Both the position numbers and the translations under genes were made by a program. This document shows positions 32,104 through 41,075 of a DNA stretch of 47,380 nucleotides, one piece after another; within the stretch, counting starts at the first letter, position 1; each line of letters starts with the position of its first letter. The notes under the pieces are model-generated. The model searched no databases. It was not told the origin of the DNA and was given only the letters and a program-made list of their open reading frames with translations. Where the stretch lies: assembly GCA_036563245.1 (NCBI GenBank), contig DATCMU010000045.1, positions 1 through 47,380 on the forward strand, written 5' to 3'. The stretch comes from DATCMU01 sp036563245. GTDB lineage: Bacteria > Pseudomonadota > Alphaproteobacteria > Rhizobiales > Devosiaceae.

Positions 32104-33723
32104 TCAGCCCGGCATTGCCAGACAGGAGAGCCTTGCCGCAGTCAATTTGCCGCACATGCTGCGCGCCTGATCGCGTCCGGCAAATCCTGCCAGGCGGGCG
32201 CGGTAAAACACCTGGCCTCCGGTCTCGTAGCGCTCGACATATGCCCGGTAGTCCTCAAGCCCGCTGAGCTTTGAAGTTGCGTCGGCAAGCAGGCGCTGGG
32301 CGCCCTCGGAGTTCGGCGCCGCGCCGATCTGCACGACCCAACCGGGGTCGGTGACTGACGTGCCCTTGATGGCCCCGCTGGTCATCAGGTCCAGTGCCTT
32401 GGGCGCATTGCCGATAGCGGCGGGGGGGACGGGTGCGCCCCGCGTATCTGGTTGGTAGGCGGAGGCGCTGGGAGCTCCGGAGGTCACGAGATCGAAAGTC
32501 TGGCTCATCCAGTTTCCAAGAAGGTCGGCTGGCTGGGCTGCAGGCATCGGCGCGCTCTTGCGGTCGACGCTGGCGACAACCGTGGCTGCGGTGGCGACTG
32601 GGGTGTCGTTCTCGCCTGCCTGTGGCTGTTCGAAGTCGGCCAGGTCTATGGGGACGACAGTGTCGTCATCGCCGAGGTCGGTCGAATTGTCGATGCTGGC
32701 GACTTCGGTCACGGGATCGGGCGCCATTTCGTCGGGCAAGGGCGCCGGGATGGGGGCGGGCAGGCGGCCTGCCAGGCGTGGGAGCGGTGCGACCGATGCC
32801 ACGGCGACGCCGGCGCGCGACACGCCTGAAGGCAGCGGGATCTTTGCCGACGCGAGATAGGTGCCCGTCCGGGTCTTGCCGATATACTTGTTGACCAGGG
32901 AGGCAACCTTGGCATCGCGGCTTGCTCCGCTATCGAAGCCGAATGCGGCAACCACGACGTGGTGGCCGCCGGTCTGCGCAGAAGTCAGAAGGTTGAATCC
33001 GGATGCGTTGGTGTAGCCCGTCTTGATGCCGTCGACACCCTTGACGCGGCCAAGCAGGCGGTTGTGGTTCCCGATCACGCCCTTGCCCCAGCGGAAGGAG
33101 CGGGTGGAGAAGTACTTGTAGTAGTCGGGGTAGTGCTCGAAAATCGCGATTCCGAGGCGCGCCTGGTCGCGCACGGTGGTCAGTTGCCCCTTGTCGGGCA
33201 GTCCCGAGGCATTGTTGTAATGCGTGCGGCTCATGCCCAGGGCGTGGGCGGTGGCGGTCATGCGCTTGGCAAATGCCGATTCCGAGCCGGAGATGTTTTC
33301 AGCGATCACGCGCGCGACGTCGTTGGCCGAGCGGGTAACGACCGCCTTGATCGCATCCTCCACGGAGATCGTGGAACCCGGCTTGAGATAGAGCTTGGTC
33401 GGCGGGGCGCCTGAAGCGTATTTGGAAACGGTGAGCTTGCTGGAGAGCTTGAGGCGACCCGCGTCGAGTTCCTGGAAAAGGATATAGAGGGTCATCACCT
33501 TGGTGATCGATGCCGGATAGCGAAGGGCATCGGCCGCGCTTGAATAGAGGGTCTTGCCAGTCTTCGCATCGACCACGATGGCCGCATAGCGGCTGTTGGC
33601 CGCCGAAACCTGGGGCACCTGCGCCGCGAGAACGGCGAGTGCGACAAAAATTGCGGAAAGGACCCGCCAGAACCGTGCGCGCGAAACCTGCCCCGCCCGA
33701 AGGGTAGCCACCCTGTACGCCAA
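32104..33723 (-). CDS. D-alanyl-D-alanine carboxypeptidase with SPOR domain
   Basis: 539 residues starting at a TTG (33723) that has GGGAG seven bases upstream; a GTG at 33711 is the alternative. Signal peptide about 17-41 (ending VSAA). Penicillin-binding S11 motifs: S72xxK75 (SITK), S132-A-N134, K234-T-G236. A proline-rich linker follows (about 300-450). The C-terminal SPOR domain (about 460-539) contains GWVVQIGAAPNSEGAQRLL and should bind denuded glycan strands at the septum. It trims D-Ala from stem pentapeptides in the periplasm. Confidence 0.93.
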   Translation of the reverse strand: MAYRVATLRAGQVSRARFWRVLSAIFVALAVLAAQVPQVSAANSRYAAIVVDAKTGKTLYSSAADALRYPASITKVMTLYILFQELDAGRLKLSSKLTVSKYASGAPPTKLYLKPGSTISVEDAIKAVVTRSANDVARVIAENISGSESAFAKRMTATAHALGMSRTHYNNASGLPDKGQLTTVRDQARLGIAIFEHYPDYYKYFSTRSFRWGKGVIGNHNRLLGRVKGVDGIKTGYTNASGFNLLTSAQTGGHHVVVAAFGFDSGASRDAKVASLVNKYIGKTRTGTYLASAKIPLPSGVSRAGVAVASVAPLPRLAGRLPAPIPAPLPDEMAPDPVTEVASIDNSTDLGDDDTVVPIDLADFEQPQAGENDTPVATAATVVASVDRKSAPMPAAQPADLLGNWMSQTFDLVTSGAPSASAYQPDTRGAPVPPAAIGNAPKALDLMTSGAIKGTSVTDPGWVVQIGAAPNSEGAQRLLADATSKLSGLEDYRAYVERYETGGQVFYRARLAGFAGRDQARSMCGKLTAARLSCLAMPG

Positions 33724-33906
33724 CTCGTTACTCCCGGGCTTGATACGCGCCCGTTTGACTGACCTCGTCTGGCGCTCGCCGGTTCCCCCACAAACCGGAC
33801 CTTCGCCAATTCGACGAAAATTCTAACTTCGCCGCCGTTACAATTCCGTAAAGCCGCGTTCATCGGCCTGCGGAGCCGATCGGTTGAAATCGCTGCGGGA
33901 TGGCTC

Positions 33907-33936
33907 TTAACAGCGCCTCGATTTTACCTACATAAT
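33907..33936 (+). promoter_or_regulatory. Probable promoter of clpS-clpA
   Basis: TTAACA (33907-33912), 18-base spacer, CATAAT (33931-33936), each five of six consensus bases. Initiation near 33943 would give a leader of about 36 bases before clpS. Confidence 0.6.
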
Positions 33937-33978
33937 GAGGTCCAACACGGTGCCTGCTTCGTTAACCCGGATAGACCC

Positions 33979-34401
33979 ATGACTTCGACCGCCTTGCCCC
34001 TCGAAATCGACCTGCCTGCCGGAGCGCCCGACGCCTGGTTTATGGCCGCTCGGATGGAAGATGGCGACGGCGGCGACAACGGCGACAAGAAATCGGGCAA
34101 GAGCAATATCGATTCAGGTGTCGCAACCAAGGCTCGTCCGAAGACGAAGCGGCCGAGCATGTACCGTGTGTTGCTGCTGAATGACGACTACACTCCAATG
34201 GAGTTTGTCGTTCTTGTCCTGCAGGACGTCTTCAACAAGTCTCGTGAAGACGCCATGCAGATAATGCTGCATGTGCACAATCAAGGTGTGGGGGAGTGCG
34301 GCGTATTTCCTTACGAGGTGGCCGAAACCAAGGTCACGCGCGTGATGGATATAGCACGAAAGAACCAGCATCCGCTGCAATGCGTGATGGAAAAGCAATA
34401 G
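33979..34401 (+). CDS. clpS: ClpS adaptor of the ClpAP protease
   Basis: 140 residues from the ATG at 33979; ATGs at 34042 and 34054 would give lengths nearer the usual 105-120, and none has a clear Shine-Dalgarno. The core YRVLLLNDDYTPMEFVVLVL contains the N-degron-binding pocket residues (NDDYTPM), followed by LHVHNQGVGECGVFPYEVAETK. ClpS brings N-end-rule substrates to ClpA. clpA starts 10 bases after the stop. Confidence 0.95.
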   Translation: MTSTALPLEIDLPAGAPDAWFMAARMEDGDGGDNGDKKSGKSNIDSGVATKARPKTKRPSMYRVLLLNDDYTPMEFVVLVLQDVFNKSREDAMQIMLHVHNQGVGECGVFPYEVAETKVTRVMDIARKNQHPLQCVMEKQ

Positions 34402-34411
34402 GATAGATCCC

Positions 34412-36763
34412 ATGCCCTCATTTTCCCGCGGACTAGAGAAAGCCCTGCATCAGGCCATGAATCTGGCCCGTGAACGCGCGCATGAATTCGCCACGCTCGA
34501 ACACCTGCTGCTCGCCCTGACCGATGATCGCGACACCATTGCGGTCCTGCAGGGGTGCAATGTGGATGTGCAGGCCTTGCGGGCCGATCTCGAGGAATTC
34601 ATCGACGAGGAACTCGACAGCCTGGTGGTGCCCAACGGGCAGGACGCGCGGCCGACCGCGGCGTTCCAGCGCGTCATCCAGCGCGCGGTGATCCATGTGC
34701 AGTCTTCAGGGCGCGAGGAAGTCACTGGTGCCAACGTGCTTGTGGCGATCTTTGCCGAGCGCGAGAGCCATGCCGCCTATTTCCTCGAGCAGCAGGACAT
34801 GACACGGCTCGATGCGGTCAATTTCATCTCTCACGGGATCACGAAGTCCGGGGCGAGCGAGGATCGGCACGTACGCGGCGCGGAAAGCGGGGGCAGCGGG
34901 TTCACCGAGGAAGGGGAGCGTGCCGCGCAGGGCAGTTCGGCGCTGGCCGATTTCTGCGTCAATCTGAACGAGAAGGCCAAGGCCGGAAAGATCGATCCGC
35001 TGATCGGGCGCGACGCCGAATTGCGCCGCACGATCCAGGTTCTTTGCCGTCGTTCGAAGAACAACCCGATCTATGTCGGCGATGCCGGCGTGGGCAAGAC
35101 CGCAATTGCCGAGGGGTTGGCGCGCAATATCGTCGAGGGGAAGGTGCCCGAGGTTCTCAAGGAATCCGTGGTCTATGCCCTCGATATGGGCGCGCTGCTC
35201 GCAGGTACTCGCTATCGCGGTGATTTCGAGGAGCGGCTGAAGGCGGTGATGAAGGAACTCGAGAAGGCGGACAATGCGATCCTCTTCATCGACGAAATCC
35301 ACACGGTGATCGGCGCCGGTGCCACATCTGGCGGCGCTCTGGATGCGTCCAACCTGTTGAAGCCGGCACTCGCATCTGGCGCAATTCGTTGCATTGGATC
35401 AACGACGTACAAGGAATACCGGCAGTTCTTCGAGAAGGACCGCGCCCTGGTGCGCCGCTTCCAGAAAATCGATGTCGCCGAGCCCACGATCCCTGATGCC
35501 ATCGAAATCATGCGTGGGCTGAAGCCCTATTTCGAGGACTATCACAAACTCGAATACACCGACGATGCCCTGCGCGCGGCGGTGGAATTGTCGGCGCGTT
35601 ATATCAATGACCGCAAGCTGCCCGACAAGGCCATAGACGTTATCGACGAGACCGGCGCGAGCCAGATGCTGGTCGAGGAGGCCGAACGCAAGAAGGTGAT
35701 CGGCGTCGAGGACATCGAGGCGACGATTGCCACCATGGCGCGGATTCCGCCGAAATCGGTTTCCAAGTCCGATACAGAGTTGCTGGCCGGGCTTGAGGCC
35801 AACCTCAAGACGGTGGTGTTCGGGCAGGATCAGGCCATCGAGGCACTCGCCTCCGCGATCAAGCTGGCGCGGGCGGGGTTGAGGGAGCCGGAGAAGCCGA
35901 TTGGCTCCTACCTGTTCACCGGCCCGACGGGCGTGGGCAAGACCGAGGTCGCCAAGCAACTGGCCGACACGATGGGTGTAGAATTGCTCCGCTTCGACAT
36001 GTCCGAATACATGGAGCGCCACACAGTGTCGCGCCTGATTGGCGCGCCGCCGGGATATGTGGGCTTCGACCAGGGCGGGCTGCTCACCGACGGGGTCGAC
36101 CAGCATCCACATTGCGTGGTCTTGCTGGATGAAATCGAGAAGGCGCATCCGGACCTGTTCAATATCCTGCTGCAGGTCATGGATCACGGCAAGCTGACCG
36201 ACCACAACGGAAAGACGGTCGATTTTCGCAATGTCATCCTGATCATGACGTCGAATGTGGGCGCCATGGAACTATCCAAGGCGCCGATCGGTTTCGGACG
36301 GGAGCGCCAGGCCGGGGACGACGAGGATGCCATCAACCGCATGTTCTCGCCCGAATTCCGTAACCGGCTGGATGCGATCATCTCGTTCGCACCGTTGCCG
36401 ACGCCGGTGGTGCGCAGGGTGGTCGAGAAGTTCGTGCTGCAGCTCGAATTGCAGCTGAGCGAGCGCGGGGTGACCATCGAATTGACACCGGAAGCCGCCG
36501 ACTGGCTGGCCGAGCGCGGTTATGACGAGCGGATGGGTGCACGTCCGCTGGCGCGGGTCATTCAGGAGCACGTCAAGAAGCCTCTGGCCGATGAGGTATT
36601 GTTTGGGCAGTTGCAGAAAGGCGGCTCGGTCAAGGTCGCTGTCGTAGGCGAGGGCAGCGAGGCAAAACTCGAGCTGGTTGCCCTGCCGCCGCGTCCGGCC
36701 CGACCCAAGGCCATTCCCGGCCCGAAGAGCTCGCGGAAGTCAAAGGCTGCTGAAAAGAACTAG
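34412..36763 (+). CDS. clpA: ATP-dependent Clp protease ATP-binding subunit ClpA
   Basis: 783 residues. N domain (1 to about 145; LEKALHQAMNLARERAHEFA). First AAA+ module with Walker A GDAGVGKT near 223-230; second with GPTGVGKT near 504-511 and LLDEIEKAHPD. The ClpP-binding loop is visible as IGF in SKAPIGFGRERQ (about 625). The unfoldase pairs with ClpP and with ClpS, encoded just upstream. The C-terminus ends in a Lys/Pro-rich tail. A strong terminator follows. Confidence 0.97.
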   Translation: MPSFSRGLEKALHQAMNLARERAHEFATLEHLLLALTDDRDTIAVLQGCNVDVQALRADLEEFIDEELDSLVVPNGQDARPTAAFQRVIQRAVIHVQSSGREEVTGANVLVAIFAERESHAAYFLEQQDMTRLDAVNFISHGITKSGASEDRHVRGAESGGSGFTEEGERAAQGSSALADFCVNLNEKAKAGKIDPLIGRDAELRRTIQVLCRRSKNNPIYVGDAGVGKTAIAEGLARNIVEGKVPEVLKESVVYALDMGALLAGTRYRGDFEERLKAVMKELEKADNAILFIDEIHTVIGAGATSGGALDASNLLKPALASGAIRCIGSTTYKEYRQFFEKDRALVRRFQKIDVAEPTIPDAIEIMRGLKPYFEDYHKLEYTDDALRAAVELSARYINDRKLPDKAIDVIDETGASQMLVEEAERKKVIGVEDIEATIATMARIPPKSVSKSDTELLAGLEANLKTVVFGQDQAIEALASAIKLARAGLREPEKPIGSYLFTGPTGVGKTEVAKQLADTMGVELLRFDMSEYMERHTVSRLIGAPPGYVGFDQGGLLTDGVDQHPHCVVLLDEIEKAHPDLFNILLQVMDHGKLTDHNGKTVDFRNVILIMTSNVGAMELSKAPIGFGRERQAGDDEDAINRMFSPEFRNRLDAIISFAPLPTPVVRRVVEKFVLQLELQLSERGVTIELTPEAADWLAERGYDERMGARPLARVIQEHVKKPLADEVLFGQLQKGGSVKVAVVGEGSEAKLELVALPPRPARPKAIPGPKSSRKSKAAEKN

Positions 36764-36788
36764 CTGTCTGGTGCAAGCCGATACGAAA

Positions 36789-36819
36789 AGGCCGGGGCGT
36801 GTGCCCCGGCCTCTTTTTT
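36789..36819 (+). terminator. Intrinsic terminator after clpA
   Basis: AGGCCGGGGC (36789-36798) pairs perfectly with GCCCCGGCCT (36803-36812) over a GTGT loop, followed by CTTTTTT. An A-run upstream (36786-36789) gives partial function for the convergent HIT gene. Confidence 0.92.
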
Positions 36820-36842
36820 GTTCTTTCGGCCCCTGAGTGCGC

Positions 36843-37265
36843 TCAGTGCATCGCAGCCGCGATCATCTTGGCGAGTACCGCCAGTTCGGCGGGATCGGCC
36901 TGGGCGCCTGAATGCGGTTTCACCGGCACGCCCTCGAAAATCGGCATGACGTGGAAATGCAGATGAAACACTGTCTGGCCCGCAGCGCTTTCGTTGAACT
37001 GCATGATGCGTACGCCATCGGCGTTCAGGGCTTTCTTCGCCGCCACTGCCACCCGCTGAACATAGGGAATGACCGTTGCGAGCGCGGCCGGGTCCGCGTC
37101 GAGCAGGTTGCGGGACGGCGCGCGGGGAAGAACGAGGCAGTGCCCCCGCGTCTGGGGCATGATGTCCATGAACACGAGCACGTTGTCGTCGTCGAAGATC
37201 TTGTGGCACGGGATCTCGTCGTTGAGGATCTTGGCAAAGAGGTTGCTGGGATCGTATTCGCTCAT
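36843..37265 (-). CDS. HIT-family nucleotide-binding protein
   Basis: 140 residues from the ATG at 37265. LFAKILNDEIPCHKIFDDDNVL, GHCLVLPRAPSRNL and the histidine triad HLHFHV with H101, H103 and H105. HIT proteins hydrolyse or transfer nucleoside phosphoramidates such as adenosine 5'-phosphoramidate. It converges on clpA. The upstream neighbour on the same strand ends 116 bases away. Confidence 0.93.
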   Translation of the reverse strand: MSEYDPSNLFAKILNDEIPCHKIFDDDNVLVFMDIMPQTRGHCLVLPRAPSRNLLDADPAALATVIPYVQRVAVAAKKALNADGVRIMQFNESAAGQTVFHLHFHVMPIFEGVPVKPHSGAQADPAELAVLAKMIAAAMH

Positions 37266-37381
37266 GCTCGTCGGTCGTCCTTTGAAGCGGGCCTGGGCCG
37301 GCCCGGGCGAGGAATGCAGTTCAGGCATGACTTTAGCTGCAAGCAGCGCGTTGCGCAAAGCTCTCACGCCGGGGTCTGAAA

Positions 37382-38548
37382 TCAGTCGTGATCGTCGCGC
37401 CTGAACGGCGTGTAGCGGGACAGGACTTGCTGGTCGTGGGCCACGGCGGCCCGTTCCCGGACAAGGTAGTCCTCGATAGCCTGACGCAGGCCGGGGTGCG
37501 CTATCCAGTGACAGGACCGTGTTGTGACCGGCTCATATCCGCGCGCGAGCTTGTGCTCCCCCTGGGCGCCGGCCTCGACCACGCGCAGATTGTGGGCGAT
37601 CGCATAGTCGATGGCCTGGTAGTAGCAGAGTTCGAAGTGCAGGAAGGGCACCTCGCGGGTCGCGCCCCAATATCGGCCGTAGAGTGTGTCGGTTCCCAGC
37701 AGATTGAGGGTTCCGGCAATCGGCTCGTCGCCGTCATAAGCGAACATGAGAACAATGCGGTCGGCCATTGCCGCTGAAAGCAGCGAGAAGAACGCCCGAT
37801 TGAGATAGGGGCGTCCCCATTTTCGGCTGCCCGTATCCATGTAGAAGGCGAAAAACGCGTCCCAGTGATGCTCCTGGATGTCGCTGCCGGTAATCCACTC
37901 TATGCGCAGCCCATCGGCCAGCGCGTCGCGTCGCTCTCGGCGGATCGTCTTGCGCTTGCGCGAGGAGAGCGATGCGAGAAAATCGTCGAAAGTCGAGAAG
38001 TCGCGGTTATGCCAGTGGTACTGGTTGTCGTGCCGGGTCAGCCAGCCGGCGCCGGCGGCAAGCTCTTCCTCGGCTTGCGGAATGAACGTGGCGTGCACAG
38101 ATGAGGCGCCGAGACGCTCCGCGAGCAGTCGGGCGGCATCCAGCAGTGCGATCGCTGTCGCAGAATCTTCGCTGGGGACCAGCAATTTGGGGGCGGTGGC
38201 CGGCGTGAAGGGAATCGCCGCCTGCAGTTTGGGGTAGTATCGCCCGCCAGCCCGCTGGAAGGCATCGGCCCAGGCGTGGTCGAAGACGTATTCGCCCATG
38301 GAGTGGCTTTTGAGAAAGAGCGGCATGAGGCCGACCGGATGGCCGTGCTGTTCCAGAAGGATATGCTGGGCTTGCCAGCCGGTTTCAGCGGTGGCGCAGC
38401 CCGACTCCTCCAGTGCCAGGAAAAAAGCGTGGTCGAGAAAGGGATTATGCGGTGATCCTGATGTTCCGCGTGCAAGAGAGTTCCATGTCTCTGCCGGGAT
38501 GGAGGCAGTGGACGCCGCGATGCTTGCCGTGAAGGTGTCGTCAGTCAC
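37382..38548 (-). CDS. FemAB/GNAT-like protein (DUF482, peptidogalycan biosynthesis type)
   Basis: 388 residues from a GTG at 38548 that overlaps the end of the upstream gene by eight bases; an ATG at 38587 lies deeper in that gene. The family is recognised from NPFLDHAFFLALEESG, RKRKTIRRERRDA, the acetyltransferase-like LYGRYWGATREVPFLHFELCYYQ and GEHKLARGYEPV. Often called a peptidogalycan biosynthesis protein, though no reaction is proven. Last gene of the dinB set. Confidence 0.88.
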   Translation of the reverse strand: MTDDTFTASIAASTASIPAETWNSLARGTSGSPHNPFLDHAFFLALEESGCATAETGWQAQHILLEQHGHPVGLMPLFLKSHSMGEYVFDHAWADAFQRAGGRYYPKLQAAIPFTPATAPKLLVPSEDSATAIALLDAARLLAERLGASSVHATFIPQAEEELAAGAGWLTRHDNQYHWHNRDFSTFDDFLASLSSRKRKTIRRERRDALADGLRIEWITGSDIQEHHWDAFFAFYMDTGSRKWGRPYLNRAFFSLLSAAMADRIVLMFAYDGDEPIAGTLNLLGTDTLYGRYWGATREVPFLHFELCYYQAIDYAIAHNLRVVEAGAQGEHKLARGYEPVTTRSCHWIAHPGLRQAIEDYLVRERAAVAHDQQVLSRYTPFRRDDHD

Positions 38549-39302
38549 TGGTGGGGTCGAACCCTTCGAACACGATCTGGTCGGCATGCTGCAATGCGTC
38601 GCCGGCAGCTTCGCGGGATTTGATGGTCCAGGTCATCACCGGGAACCCCAATCGGTGAAACAGGCGGATTGATGGCATGGTCAGCGCCAGATGGTCACAG
38701 GAGATGAAATTGAAGCGTGTCATCGGAAAATGCGCCAGACCGCGCAGCCAGATGCGCTGGAGAGGATTGGTGCCCTGTCGCGCCTCCTCATCGTCATAAC
38801 GATAGGTGATGATGCCGAGTGGTCCCTCGTAACCGGCCGTTCGCAGGGCGGTGAGAAGTCTGGGATCGAAACTCTTGAATGCAATCGGGCCGTCATAGCC
38901 GCGAATGGCATCCACCACCCGTGCGGCGAGGGCGGCGGTGGCATCGCCTTTCTGGTGCTTGAGTTCGACAACCAGCGGCACCCGGCCCGCGACTTGCTCC
39001 AGGAAGGTGGAAAACCGCTGGGGGCAGTCGCCGCTGGCGCTACCCTTGAGCGGAATACGGGTGAGCTGACCCGCGCTGATGGAACGCACATTGCCGCTCT
39101 GCCCGGTCAGACGATCCAGCGTTGGATCATGAAAGACAACGGGGACATCGTCTCCAGTCAGTTGCAGATCGCATTCGATTGCAAACCCGTGTGCAATCGC
39201 CCGGTCGAAGGCGCTGGCGCTGTTTTCGAGGATGCCGCTGGCGCGATCGTGGAAACCCCGGTGCGCAATCGGTTGCGCCAGGAAGGGGGCAGGCGAGTTC
39301 AC
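38541..39302 (-). CDS. Glycerophosphodiester phosphodiesterase family protein
   Basis: 253 residues from a GTG at 39302, which overlaps the stop of the RidA gene by four bases (GTGA). GDPD fold: IAHRGFHDR with H14 and R15, LENSASAF (E26), IECDLQLT (E43, D45) and FHDPTLDR (H58). There is no signal peptide, so it is cytosolic. It hydrolyses glycerophosphodiesters to sn-glycerol-3-phosphate and an alcohol; the exact substrate is unknown. Confidence 0.92.
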   Translation of the reverse strand: MNSPAPFLAQPIAHRGFHDRASGILENSASAFDRAIAHGFAIECDLQLTGDDVPVVFHDPTLDRLTGQSGNVRSISAGQLTRIPLKGSASGDCPQRFSTFLEQVAGRVPLVVELKHQKGDATAALAARVVDAIRGYDGPIAFKSFDPRLLTALRTAGYEGPLGIITYRYDDEEARQGTNPLQRIWLRGLAHFPMTRFNFISCDHLALTMPSIRLFHRLGFPVMTWTIKSREAAGDALQHADQIVFEGFDPTSD

Positions 39303-39763
39303 TCGGCGATCTCGATGACGGCGTCGATCTCCACTGCCGCGCCTAGCGGCAGGGCGGCGACGCCGAAGGCAGCACGGGCGTGTTTGCCGGTGTCGCCGAG
39401 AATTTCGATCAGCAGATCGGAGCAGCCGTTCGCCACCAGGTGCTGATCCGTGAAGTCCGGCGACGAATTGACCAGCACGGTCAGCTTGAGTACGCGGGAA
39501 ATCTTCTCGAGCGGAACGCCGGCGGTATGCACGACTTGCGCGAGGATGGCCAGCGCGGCCGAGGCGGCGGCGTTGCGGCCGGCCGCGACGTCCATGGTCT
39601 CGCCGAGTCGGCCGGCGATCACGCCATTTGCGTCTGCCGAAATCTGGCCGGAGAGATAGAGGAGCTTGCCCGAGCGTGTTACCGGGACATAGCTGGCGAC
39701 CGGGGCCTTGGGTGCGGGAAGTGCGTAGCCGAGGCTGGCGAGGCGTTCAGTCGGGGATGTCAT
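39299..39763 (-). CDS. RidA family protein (YjgF/YER057c/UK114)
   Basis: 154 residues from the ATG at 39763, with AGGA six bases upstream; the start lies inside the end of dinB (17-base overlap). LYLSGQISADANG and the C-terminal GAAVEIDAVIEIAE are family features. The canonical arginine of RidA proper (in the C(I/V)R motif) is not evident, so it belongs to another Rid subfamily and deaminase activity on 2-aminoacrylate is uncertain. Confidence 0.9.
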   Translation of the reverse strand: MTSPTERLASLGYALPAPKAPVASYVPVTRSGKLLYLSGQISADANGVIAGRLGETMDVAAGRNAAASAALAILAQVVHTAGVPLEKISRVLKLTVLVNSSPDFTDQHLVANGCSDLLIEILGDTGKHARAAFGVAALPLGAAVEIDAVIEIAE

Positions 39764-41066
39764 CTTCGTCCTGTCCATTCTTGATCCTGGCGTTGCGGGC
39801 GGCATAAAGCTTGCCCCTGACCACCGCATCGCGCCCGAATCTGTTTCTCACACGGTCAATGGCGCGCTCTGCGGCGGCTTTTCTTGCCACGTTGGGTTCG
39901 ACCAGATCGACCGGGTCTTCGGTCGAGGCCGCTTCCAGGCCGGTCACGCCAACGCCAATGAGCCTGAAGTGGGTACCATCGGCTTCGCGCGCCAGCAATC
40001 GCAATCCGGTCTCGTAAAGGGTATGGGCCAACTGTGTCGGCAGGGCCAGGTGCTGGGCGCGCGTCCTTGTGCGAAAGCCTGCCGACTTCAGCTTCAGCGT
40101 GACGGTATCTCCGGCCAGTCCCTTGGCTTTCAGTCGTTCGGAGAGGCGTTCTGAAAGCCGCAGCAGTTCAATGGAAAGCGCGTCGAAGTCGGCGATGTCC
40201 GCGTTGAAGGTCGTTTCCGTGGACACCGAACGCGCGTCCGAGCCGGTGACGATGCGCCTGGAATCCTCCCCGCGCGACAACCGCGCGAGCCGTGCGCCCA
40301 TTTCTCCATACCTGGCGACCAGTTTCTCCGGGGGTATGTCCTGCAACTGGCCGATGGTGCGCAGGCCGTCCTTATCGAGTTTCTGGGTCATGGCCTTGCC
40401 GACGCCGTAGATCAGGCCGATCGGGCGGGGTGCGAGGAAGGCGAGGGTTTCGGCCCGGCCGATCACGGCGAACCCGCGCGGCTTGTCGAGGTCGGATGCG
40501 ACCTTGGCGAGAAACTTGTTGTGTGAAAGTCCGACCGAAACCGTGACGCCGGCCAGTTCCTCGACCTGCCGGGCAAAGCGCGTCAACACCTTTGCCGGTG
40601 GCGCCTTGTGCAGGGCCTGGGTGCCGCCAAGGTCGAGAAAGGCCTCGTCGATGGAAAGCGGCTCAACCAGTGGGGTGAGCGCCGACATCAGGTCCCGGAT
40701 CTGGCGGCTGACCGCGACATATTTCGCCATGTCGGGCTTGACGATCACGGCATCGGGGCAAAGCTGGCGCGCCTTGAACATGGGCATCGCCGAGCGCACT
40801 CCACTCTGGCGCGCGATATAGCAGCAGGTGGACACCACGCCACGTACGCCGCCACCCACGATCAGGGGTACGTCGCGCAGTTCGGGCCGATCGCGTTTCT
40901 CGACACTGGCATAGAACGCATCGCAGTCCACGTGTGCGAGCGACAAGTCGAAGAGCTCTTCATGGCCGAGCAGGCGTGGCGAGCCGCAGGACGGGCAACG
41001 GTTGGGGAGGCCGTCGGCTTCGCCCATCAGGTCGCAATCCCGGCAGATGAACGACAGCGCCGGCAT
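39747..41066 (-). CDS. dinB: DNA polymerase IV (Y family) with N-terminal zinc ribbon
   Basis: 439 residues from the ATG at 41066. C8-x2-C11 and C24-x2-C27 (ICRDC, CPSCGSPRL) make a zinc ribbon ahead of the polymerase. Catalytic acids: D47 (HVDCDAFYASVEKRD), D140 and E141 (LSIDEAFLDLGG). Little-finger region includes STETTFNADI. No clear C-terminal beta-clamp motif was identified. Error-prone translesion polymerase. It overlaps the RidA gene and follows DUF3572 by nine bases. Confidence 0.95.
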   Translation of the reverse strand: MPALSFICRDCDLMGEADGLPNRCPSCGSPRLLGHEELFDLSLAHVDCDAFYASVEKRDRPELRDVPLIVGGGVRGVVSTCCYIARQSGVRSAMPMFKARQLCPDAVIVKPDMAKYVAVSRQIRDLMSALTPLVEPLSIDEAFLDLGGTQALHKAPPAKVLTRFARQVEELAGVTVSVGLSHNKFLAKVASDLDKPRGFAVIGRAETLAFLAPRPIGLIYGVGKAMTQKLDKDGLRTIGQLQDIPPEKLVARYGEMGARLARLSRGEDSRRIVTGSDARSVSTETTFNADIADFDALSIELLRLSERLSERLKAKGLAGDTVTLKLKSAGFRTRTRAQHLALPTQLAHTLYETGLRLLAREADGTHFRLIGVGVTGLEAASTEDPVDLVEPNVARKAAAERAIDRVRNRFGRDAVVRGKLYAARNARIKNGQDEDDIPD

Positions 41067-41075
41067 GGCAACACT

